NCBI GenBank assembly: GCA_012841225.1
Contig: DUVD01000072.1
Span: 1-29,317 of the forward strand
Direction of reading: 5' to 3'
DNA length: 29,317 bases
Source of the DNA: Fibrobacter sp.
Lineage (GTDB): Bacteria; Fibrobacterota; Fibrobacteria; Fibrobacterales; Fibrobacteraceae
In this document: positions 22,750-29,317 of the stretch, piece after piece
How positions within the stretch are numbered: position 1 is the stretch's first letter
How the letters are laid out: every line of letters starts with the position of its first letter
The notes under the pieces: model-generated
The model's input: the letters and a program-made list of their open reading frames with translations, nothing else
Told to the model about the DNA's origin: nothing
Databases searched by the model: none
Made by a program: the position numbers and the translations under genes

Positions 22750-24656
22750 ATAGAAATTCAAGAGCCAACATAGGCGAATTACTTCTCCGTCAAGGTATTA
22801 TAGATCAAGATCAGTTTAAGCATGCCTTGAGTGAACAAGAGCGCACTGGAATTATGCTCAGTAAAATCCTCGTGCGTTTGGGTATGGTAAACGAAGAAAC
22901 TCTGACCAACATCCTTGGTGTGCAAATGCAGTCTATGACTAAAATGCGCATTGGTGAGATGTTGATGGCACAGGGCTACATTACAGAGCCTCAACTAGAA
23001 AAAGCCCTGGAACAGCAAAAAATTACGGGCCAGCGTTTGGGCAAAATACTTGTTTCTTTAGGCTTTATGCCCGAAGAAAAGCTCATCGAAATTCTATCTA
23101 TTCAATTTGAAATTCCTTACGTTTCTTTAGGCACCTTTGCCATTGATCCAGATGTCGTGAAGTACTTGTCCGAGCATGTTTGCCGCGGGTACAATGTGGT
23201 TCCACTATTTGTAAACCTCAAAGAAAAGATTTTGACAATTGCCATGTCGGACCCTACGAACATGCGTGTGATCGATATTGTAAAATTTAAAGCGCAAATG
23301 GACATCGACGTGGTGATGGCCTCAGAAAAAGACGTCTCCGCTGCAATTGAACGCCTTTACGCCGAAAAGATTAACGCAGACGAAACACTTAGTTCGCTTT
23401 TACTTTCTTCCGACGGTAAAGAGGAATTAGAAACAGTCGAACGCGATAGCTACAACCAAGAACCGGAATTAACGGACGAAGAAGGCCAACAAGTCGTTAA
23501 GATTGTGACGACTTTAATTCACGAGGCGATTGCCCGTGGCGCTTCTGATATTCATTTGGAGCCGCAAGAGACTTACTTAAAACTACGCTACCGCATTGAT
23601 GGCGACTTGCAGGTCATGGCTCCTATTCCAGCGCGTTTGCTAGCTCAAATTATCTCGAGAATTAAGCTTTTATCTAAAATGGATATCGCTGAAAAGCGAA
23701 AACCTTTGGATGGTCGTTTTACCGTGAGGTACAGGGGTAGCGAAGTGGACTTACGTGTAAGTTCATTTCCAGTCTCTTTGCGCAAACGTGGTGTATCCGA
23801 AAAAATTGTGATGCGTATTTTAGACCCCAACTCAGGTCAATTTCCGCTTAAAGATATGGGTTTTGACCCTCGAGTTTACAAGCAATATCTAGAATCGATT
23901 AATTTGCCAAACGGTATTATTCTGGTAACAGGGCCTACAGGTTCTGGAAAATCGACGACTCTTTATGCTTCTATTCGAGAAATTCTCGATAACGCCACAA
24001 ATATTTCAACTATGGAAGACCCAGTTGAATTAAACGTAGATGGGGTAAACCAAGGTCAAATTAATGTGGCTGCTGGGTTTACTTTTTCTGCCGGTATCCG
24101 CGCCTTGCTTCGCCAAGATCCTGATGTGATTATGATAGGTGAAATGCGAGATAGAGAAACTGCTTCTATGGCCATTGAAGCTGCTTTAACGGGTCACTTA
24201 GTTTTTAGCACGCTTCATACTAACGATGCCTCTGGCGCTTTCCCTCGATTGCTAGAAATGGACTTGGAACCGTTCCTCGTCGCTTCTGCTATTAAAGGCG
24301 TGCTTGCCCAGCGCTTAGTAAGGCGAATTTGTAAACATTGTAAAGAACCAGTAGACATCCCAGAAGACCTTCGCGAAGAGCTGCACCTAACCCCTGATAT
24401 GCAATTTTATCATGGTAAGGGTTGCCCTAAGTGCGATGGCGCCGGCTATAAAGGCCGATGTGGTGTTTACGAATACTTAGTCCCTAATGAATCTATTCGA
24501 AACCTGATTCTTAAAAGATCATCGGGTGACGATATTAAGCGTGTTGCCGTACAGGAATGTAATATGATTACTCTTAGACAAGATGGAATACAAAAAGCCT
24601 TAGACGGGCTTACGACTTTGGAACAAGCTCTTTCGGCATCGACAAAGGATGAATGA
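22746..24656 (+). CDS. pilB: PilB/GspE-family pilus assembly ATPase with tandem MshEN modules
   Basis: This hexameric AAA-type motor powers pilus extension or type II secretion. The ATP site is intact: Walker A GPTGSGKSTTLYA, Asp box MEDPVE, Walker B PDVIMIGEMRD, His box TGHLVFSTLHTND, and a CxxC...CxxC zinc motif (ICKHC, CPKC). The N-terminus has four 24-residue MshEN cyclic-di-GMP motifs at 8-31, 37-60, 68-91 and 97-120, in two pairs each with the canonical five-residue spacer. The first pair has lost the leading Arg-Leu-Gly (NIG, MLS); the second keeps it (RIG, RLG). The ATG at 22746 overlaps the thiL stop; a GTG at 22734 is possible but less likely. PilB is favoured by the window's pil genes, but GspE cannot be excluded. 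Confidence 0.9.
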   Translation: MNRNSRANIGELLLRQGIIDQDQFKHALSEQERTGIMLSKILVRLGMVNEETLTNILGVQMQSMTKMRIGEMLMAQGYITEPQLEKALEQQKITGQRLGKILVSLGFMPEEKLIEILSIQFEIPYVSLGTFAIDPDVVKYLSEHVCRGYNVVPLFVNLKEKILTIAMSDPTNMRVIDIVKFKAQMDIDVVMASEKDVSAAIERLYAEKINADETLSSLLLSSDGKEELETVERDSYNQEPELTDEEGQQVVKIVTTLIHEAIARGASDIHLEPQETYLKLRYRIDGDLQVMAPIPARLLAQIISRIKLLSKMDIAEKRKPLDGRFTVRYRGSEVDLRVSSFPVSLRKRGVSEKIVMRILDPNSGQFPLKDMGFDPRVYKQYLESINLPNGIILVTGPTGSGKSTTLYASIREILDNATNISTMEDPVELNVDGVNQGQINVAAGFTFSAGIRALLRQDPDVIMIGEMRDRETASMAIEAALTGHLVFSTLHTNDASGAFPRLLEMDLEPFLVASAIKGVLAQRLVRRICKHCKEPVDIPEDLREELHLTPDMQFYHGKGCPKCDGAGYKGRCGVYEYLVPNESIRNLILKRSSGDDIKRVAVQECNMITLRQDGIQKALDGLTTLEQALSASTKDE

Positions 24657-27040
24657 TGCCTTTTGTTGTGGACCAAAGACTATTAGAAAAAGAACTAAAT
24701 AAAGAACAATGTGACGCTGCCCTAAAAATAAAAGGGCCAATGCTTATATTGGCTGGTGCCGGCTCGGGTAAAACGCGAGCAATCACCTACAAAATCGCGC
24801 ACTTGATTTCGGACCAACGTATTAACCCTAATCATATTTTAGCGGTGACATTTACCAATAAAGCCGCTCGAGAAATGAAAGAGCGCATTCATAAAATTTT
24901 AAATGTGCCGGTTAATTTAACTTGGGTGGGCACCTTCCATTCGGTTTGTGTTCGTATTTTACGAATCTGTTTAGCTCGCCCAGAAACCCTCACCTCTTTA
25001 GGTTGGAGCTTTACCCCTCAGTTTTCAATTTACGATGACGATGATCAAAAGCGCACAATAAAAGAAATATTGAGAGCTGATTTAGGCGACTTATATGATG
25101 TCAACGAACTAAAAAAAGTACGTGGCGCCATTTCTCGCTATAAAAACACAGTTCGCAAAGAAGCGCAACAAGGTGGTTCTTATAAGCTTGTTTTGCAGAC
25201 CCCTGCCGTGGTCGAAAAAAACGCTTGCTTTGCCGACGAAGAAAAAACAGCTAGTTACTACAAGGCCTATCAAAAAAAGCTTTTAGAGTCGAACGCCATG
25301 GACTTTGACGACTTGTTGTTTAATACGGTGGATATGTTGCAAAAGCTTCCCGCCTTGGCAGCGCAGTTAGCGCGACAGTTTGAATACACCGTTGTCGATG
25401 AATACCAAGACACTAACGATGTTCAATACGAACTCTTAAAACTCTTGATGAACGAGGCTCATAACGTCACCGTAGTGGGTGATGACGACCAGAGCATTTA
25501 TGGCTGGCGTGGTGCTAACATTGAAATCATCCGTAACTTTCATCGCGATTTCGATCCGGTGACGATTGTTAAGCTCGAGCGCAATTACCGTTCTACAGCC
25601 AATATCGTTCAAGGGGCGGGCTCTGTGATTGCTAATAATGTCCGCCCGTTAGAAATGCAAAAAGTTGTTTTTTCAAAAGAAGAAAAAGGCGATTTAATTA
25701 AAGTCGTTCACGTTGATGAAGATCGTCGAGAAGCAGAGAAAGTGGCGAGAACTATTTCTAATGCTGGTGAGTCTTTTTATTCTCAGACGGCTATTTTTTA
25801 TAGGACAAATGCTCAATCGCGAGCCTTAGAAAAAGCGCTAAATAACTTTAGGATTCCCTGTGTTATATATGGCGGCACCCGATTTTGGGATCGCAAAGAA
25901 GTTAAAGATATTTTGGCGTATTTGCGCTTACTCTCTAACTCCAAAGACGACGCGGCGCTTCTTCGTGTCATTAATGTACCCCCGCGACAAATTGGAAAAA
26001 CAACAGTAGAGCAACTTTTAGATGGGACTCGCGAACACGAGCATTCCCTTTGGGAAGAGATTGTGCGATCGGTAGAAGAGGGTGGTCGAAACACCTCTAA
26101 ACTAGAGGGCTTTAAGGGTCTTGCCGAATCTTGGCTCGCACTAGTAGCCGAAAAAGAGACGCCACTCCCATTAATTGCAGAACGCATCATCGACGACACC
26201 AACTACCGCGCTTTTTTAAAAAAAGAAGATGAATTGACTGCCGACGAGAGGTCTTTAAACTTAGATGAAATGATCAATGCGCTCCGCGAATTCGACGAAG
26301 AAAATCCAGACGCGACTTTAGATGCCTTTTTACAAGAGATTTCTCTACTCACAGATGCCGATAAAAAATCGGAAAATAGTCTTGAAAAAGTGACTTTGAT
26401 GACAATGCACATGGCAAAGGGTCTTGAGTTTCATACAGTGCACATCGCGGGTCTTGATGAAGAGATTACCCCTATGGTTCGAGCTTCGATCACCGCAACT
26501 CAAGACGAGCTTAATAAGCAGATGGAAGAAGAACGTCGCCTATTTTACGTGGGTTGCACTCGCGCCAAGAAAAAACTTTTTTTATACCACGCCGCTCAGC
26601 GTTTTTGGCAGGGCTTTATCCGTCCTTTCCCCCCCTCTCGGTTTTTAGCTGAAATTGACCCCTCTGTAGTCGAACTGCAAGATGAAACATCCTTTAATTC
26701 GACTAGTGAGATGCCAAGAGCGAAAGGGTTTCAGCGTCCTTTTACTTATGAACGCCCCAATAACTTTTCTAAAAAAACAGGTGGTACTCAGCGAATTGTC
26801 TATAAAAACCCAGTTAAAGTGCCCCCTAGTGTACCAAAAGGCCCAAGAATCGTTTATGATGAGTACAGCGATGAGTCTCCTTTTCGTCCTGGAGCCAAGG
26901 TTCGCCACCTGCGCTTTGGTGTTGGGACTTTAATTCGTACCACAGGTCAAGGTGACAATACAAAGGCGGATGTTCGCTTTGCCGATGGGACGGTTCGTAC
27001 ATTGGTACTTAAATTTGCGAGCTTAGACGTGATTAGTTAG
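24653..27040 (+). CDS. pcrA: UvrD/PcrA-type superfamily 1 DNA helicase
   Basis: This 3'-5' helicase acts in repair and in clearing protein or replication obstacles. The 795-residue product contains the helicase motifs in order: Q-motif LNKEQCDAAL, motif I AGAGSGKT (34-41), Ia TFTNKAAREMKER, GTFHSVCVRILR, II VVDEYQDTN, III VGDDDQSIYGWRGA, IV LERNYRS, V TMHMAKGLEF and VI RRLFYVGCTRAKK. The C-terminal Tudor-like region (GAKVRHLRFGVGTL to the end) is the PcrA-type module that can contact RNA polymerase. It starts at ATG 24653 overlapping the pilB stop (ATGATG; the second ATG is also possible), so it sits in the thiL-pilB transcript. Confidence 0.95.
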   Translation: MMPFVVDQRLLEKELNKEQCDAALKIKGPMLILAGAGSGKTRAITYKIAHLISDQRINPNHILAVTFTNKAAREMKERIHKILNVPVNLTWVGTFHSVCVRILRICLARPETLTSLGWSFTPQFSIYDDDDQKRTIKEILRADLGDLYDVNELKKVRGAISRYKNTVRKEAQQGGSYKLVLQTPAVVEKNACFADEEKTASYYKAYQKKLLESNAMDFDDLLFNTVDMLQKLPALAAQLARQFEYTVVDEYQDTNDVQYELLKLLMNEAHNVTVVGDDDQSIYGWRGANIEIIRNFHRDFDPVTIVKLERNYRSTANIVQGAGSVIANNVRPLEMQKVVFSKEEKGDLIKVVHVDEDRREAEKVARTISNAGESFYSQTAIFYRTNAQSRALEKALNNFRIPCVIYGGTRFWDRKEVKDILAYLRLLSNSKDDAALLRVINVPPRQIGKTTVEQLLDGTREHEHSLWEEIVRSVEEGGRNTSKLEGFKGLAESWLALVAEKETPLPLIAERIIDDTNYRAFLKKEDELTADERSLNLDEMINALREFDEENPDATLDAFLQEISLLTDADKKSENSLEKVTLMTMHMAKGLEFHTVHIAGLDEEITPMVRASITATQDELNKQMEEERRLFYVGCTRAKKKLFLYHAAQRFWQGFIRPFPPSRFLAEIDPSVVELQDETSFNSTSEMPRAKGFQRPFTYERPNNFSKKTGGTQRIVYKNPVKVPPSVPKGPRIVYDEYSDESPFRPGAKVRHLRFGVGTLIRTTGQGDNTKADVRFADGTVRTLVLKFASLDVIS

Positions 27041-27093
27041 TGCAGTGAAGCAATGTTTTTTTTATCTTTTTACTGGAATTTTTGGAGGCAATT

Positions 27094-27381
27094 ATGCTTG
27101 AACGAGACGACATTTTAAATTTGGCTAAACTATCTAGACTAACATTGTCCGAAGAAGACCTCGAGTCTGTTTCTGCGCATTTAGGAAACATACTTTCTCA
27201 CATGGAGGCTTTGCGTGGGTTAGATCTTAAAAATGTGGAGCCAATGACTGGTGTAGAAAATGAGTCGACCGTACTTCGAGAAGATGTTCCTCAGCCTTCT
27301 TTGACTCCTGAGCAAGTTTTTAGAAATGCACCTAAAGTCGAAGACAACCACTTTGTTATTCCCAAAGTAATCGCCGGTTAA
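27094..27381 (+). CDS. gatC: Aspartyl/glutamyl-tRNA amidotransferase subunit C
   Basis: GatC is the small subunit of GatCAB, which converts Glu-tRNA-Gln and/or Asp-tRNA-Asn to the amide forms; it stabilises GatA. The 95-residue product matches the family: ILNLAKLSRLTLSEEDLES, the helix LGNILSHMEALRGLD, VEPMTGVENESTVLREDVP and NAPKVEDNHFVIPKVI. The ATG at 27094 with GGAGG five bases upstream is the start; a TTG at 27082 overlaps that Shine-Dalgarno and is rejected. gatA and gatB are not adjacent; kdsB follows one base after the stop. Confidence 0.95.
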   Translation: MLERDDILNLAKLSRLTLSEEDLESVSAHLGNILSHMEALRGLDLKNVEPMTGVENESTVLREDVPQPSLTPEQVFRNAPKVEDNHFVIPKVIAG

Positions 27382-27382
27382 A

Positions 27383-28099
27383 ATGACTCTTTCTTGTGTG
27401 ATCCCTGCGCGTATAGGGTCTTCTCGGTTTCCGGGCAAGCCTCTCGCCAAGATCGACGGTCTTGAAATGATTCTTCATACATTAAATCGCGCGCTTTTAG
27501 CGGGGTGCTTCGATTCTATATTTTGCGCCACTGACTCTCAAGAAATAGCCTCTTTAGTTCGCCAAAATGGTTTTGATGCCGTAATGACTGGAACGCAAGC
27601 TACTGGGTCGGACCGCGTCATGGAAGCCGCTCAAAAATTGAATTTAGATTTAGTCGTTAATTTGCAGGGAGATGAGCCGCTTGTCGATTTAGATTTACTG
27701 CGCCGCGTTTCTAAAGCACTAAAAGCAGAACCAAAATCTTGGGTTACAGCATCGTCGCCATTAAAAAGAGCAGACGTGTTAAACCGCGATGTAGTTAAGG
27801 TGCGTGTAAATGAAAATTACGCCGTGGCTTTTCAAAGAGAAATTGATTTAGAAGAATACGACGAGTGGAATGAGCACCGCGGCATTTACGCCTACTCTAG
27901 AGAGGGGCGCGAAGAGTTTTACGGCTTAGCTCAAAGTGAAAATGAAAAAAAGTACTCTTTAGAACCGCTTCGCATATTAGGGATTCGTCCCATTAAAGTT
28001 ATTTTCAGTGAAAGCGAGTCAGCATCAGTAGATGTGCCGTCAGATATTTTAAAAATAGAACAAATGATTAAAAAATTAGAAACTCGAGTTGGTAATTAA
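27383..28099 (+). CDS. kdsB: 3-deoxy-manno-octulosonate cytidylyltransferase (CMP-Kdo synthetase)
   Basis: KdsB activates Kdo with CTP to give CMP-Kdo for the lipopolysaccharide inner core, which marks the host as Gram-negative. The 238-residue product has the nucleotidyltransferase signature IPARIGSSRFPGKPLA at the N-terminus, the CATDSQEIA strand, TGSDRVMEA (usually SGTDR), VNLQGDEPLVD, and the C-terminal HRGIYAYSR and LRILG region. The neighbouring CTP synthase pyrG, starting two bases after this stop codon, supplies its substrate CTP, which is a sensible pairing. Confidence 0.94.
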   Translation: MTLSCVIPARIGSSRFPGKPLAKIDGLEMILHTLNRALLAGCFDSIFCATDSQEIASLVRQNGFDAVMTGTQATGSDRVMEAAQKLNLDLVVNLQGDEPLVDLDLLRRVSKALKAEPKSWVTASSPLKRADVLNRDVVKVRVNENYAVAFQREIDLEEYDEWNEHRGIYAYSREGREEFYGLAQSENEKKYSLEPLRILGIRPIKVIFSESESASVDVPSDILKIEQMIKKLETRVGN

Positions 28100-28100
28100 A

Positions 28101-29317
28101 ATGAAACAAAATGGTCTTAACCATTCATATAATGGAAAAACAAAGTTTATCATCGTCACAGGTGGTGTGATTTCTGGCCTTGGTAAAGGAGTTGCTGCGG
28201 CTTCAATTGGCGCTCTTCTATCCGATAAACTTAAGGTGATCCCCGTAAAATGCGACGGCTACTTAAATACAGATCCAGGGACAATGAATCCTACCGAGCA
28301 TGGCGAAGTCTACGTCTTAGATGATGGCGGCGAAGTTGATATGGATTTTGGTCATTATGAACGTTTTTTAAATGTTGTCGCTAAATCCGATTGGAGCTTA
28401 ACGATGGGTCGTATTTTTAAAACGATCCTCGACAAAGAGCGCCGTGGTGATTACTTAGGGCATACCGTTCAGTTTATTCCTCACGTTACCGATGTGATTA
28501 AAGAAAATTTCTTTCGCATTGCTAACCAAGAAGACGCCGACGTACTCTTAGTTGAAATTGGCGGCACCGTTGGTGATTTAGAAAATCAATTTTATATCGA
28601 AGCGACTCGTCAATTATCGCACGATGTTGGCCAGGATAACTGCGTATTTGTTCACCTGACATACGTCCCTATTCCCTCGGGCGTGAACGAGCAAAAATCA
28701 AAACCGACTCAAATGTCTGTACGCGATTTAAATGAACTTGGCATTTATCCTGAAATTATCATTGCGCGCTGTGAAGAATTTATTAAGCCGCACATTAAAG
28801 AAAAAATAGGCTTGTTTTGCAACTTGCCCGCCTCTCATGTGATTTCTGGTGTCGATGTAAAACACGTTTATGAAGTGCCGCTTGTTTACGATAAAGAAGG
28901 AATCCCCGAAATTCTTTTGAAGCGCCTTCGTATTTATGCACCACCTAAGCTCGACACTTGGTGCCAGCTCGTTGACTCTTTAAAGCGCAATCAAGTTACT
29001 CCTCGTAAAACAATTACCGTCGCCATTTGCGGCAAGTACATGTCGCTTGAAGACTCTTACGCCAGCGTTGTCGAAGCCTTGAACCATGCTTCGGCTCACT
29101 TGGATTTAAAAGTCGAAATCCGTTGGGTCGACACCGAAAAGGTGGAGAAAAAAGTGGTGTCGGTCGAGAAGGTCATGAAGGGCATCAATGCCGTAATCGT
29201 CCCTGGAGGCTTTGGCGGCCGCGGCATAGAAGGTAAAATTAAGCTCATTCAATATGCACGTGAAAACAAAATTCCATTCTTGGGCATTTGTTACGGCATG
29301 CAACTAGCTATCGTTGA
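28101..29317 (+). CDS. pyrG: CTP synthase, N-terminal 405 codons (gene runs off the window)
   Basis: PyrG aminates UTP to CTP using glutamine and ATP. The frame is open from ATG 28101 to the window end, so it is 3'-truncated here. The synthetase domain (about 14-275) has IIVTGGVISGLGKG (P-loop), YLNTDPGTMNPTEHGEV, DFGHYERF, EIGGTVGDLENQFYIEATRQ and KSKPTQMSVRDL. The glutamine amidotransferase domain begins near residue 300 with ITVAICGKYMSLEDSYASV, then PGGFGGRGIEGK and the nucleophile motif GICYGMQ. An extra N-terminal stretch of about 13 residues and several substitutions (ISGLGKG, NTDPGTMNP, DLENQFYIEA) mark a divergent branch of the family. It is tightly linked to kdsB. Confidence 0.95.
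   Translation, partial: MKQNGLNHSYNGKTKFIIVTGGVISGLGKGVAAASIGALLSDKLKVIPVKCDGYLNTDPGTMNPTEHGEVYVLDDGGEVDMDFGHYERFLNVVAKSDWSLTMGRIFKTILDKERRGDYLGHTVQFIPHVTDVIKENFFRIANQEDADVLLVEIGGTVGDLENQFYIEATRQLSHDVGQDNCVFVHLTYVPIPSGVNEQKSKPTQMSVRDLNELGIYPEIIIARCEEFIKPHIKEKIGLFCNLPASHVISGVDVKHVYEVPLVYDKEGIPEILLKRLRIYAPPKLDTWCQLVDSLKRNQVTPRKTITVAICGKYMSLEDSYASVVEALNHASAHLDLKVEIRWVDTEKVEKKVVSVEKVMKGINAVIVPGGFGGRGIEGKIKLIQYARENKIPFLGICYGMQLAIV

Noticed and set aside
27041..27066. Possible terminator after pcrA
   Set aside because: There is a T-run, but the preceding inverted repeat has only about three pairs.

Overview
The window looks like core chromosome of a Gram-negative bacterium from the Fibrobacter neighbourhood (Fibrobacterota). 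This is inference. It rests on an LPS gene (kdsB), an outer-membrane secretin, serine-run linkers in secreted proteins (for example in the SPOR protein), a moderately AT-rich sequence, frequent TTG/GTG starts and tightly packed genes with ATGA overlaps. I see no phage, transposon, CRISPR array or obvious island. No gene-free stretch exceeds 300 bases; the longest gaps are about 150-170 bases.

Layout. 1-1000 (+): the end of an unrecognised gene, then a GerW/YtfJ-family gene closed by a bidirectional terminator. 1066-7283 (-): a long block read right to left, miaB, a SPOR-domain protein, tRNA-Leu(CAA), an unrecognised envelope protein, panD, a LytR_C lipoprotein, rsfS with a histone-like repeat tail, and argS. 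7431-8141 (+): a DUF2334-type deacetylase-like protein. 8151-10706 (-): cyclophilin, tRNA-Ala(GGC), and an M23 peptidase with a long unassigned tail. 10877-14618 (+): pyrR, pyrB, a catalytically dead dihydroorotase homologue and a membrane-anchored PilZ protein. 14672-20243 (+): a strong sigma70-type promoter, then pilM, pilN, pilO, an enlarged pilP and pilQ. 20244-21669 (-): a TIM-barrel glycosidase-like protein and a receiver-like protein. 21751-29317 (+): thiL, a PilB/GspE-type ATPase, pcrA, gatC, kdsB and the first 405 codons of pyrG.

How the genes work together. PilM-N-O-P-Q with the PilB-type ATPase forms most of a type IV pilus or related secretion machine; the platform protein, retraction ATPase and pilins are not in the window. 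Two proteins carry recognisable cyclic-di-GMP signatures: the PilZ protein just upstream of pilM, and the ATPase, whose N-terminus has two tandem MshEN modules of which only the second looks intact. PyrB plus an inactive dihydroorotase-like partner resembles the non-catalytic subunit arrangement known in Pseudomonas and Ralstonia. MiaB is encoded just upstream of a tRNA-Leu(CAA) whose anticodon loop has the A36-A37-A38 sequence expected of its substrate.

I did not find a clear novel defence or mobile system. The most unusual points are the domain rearrangements in the pilus genes, the duplicated MshEN module, the dead DHOase, the repeat tail on RsfS, the atypical ArgRS signature and the structured pyrR leader.
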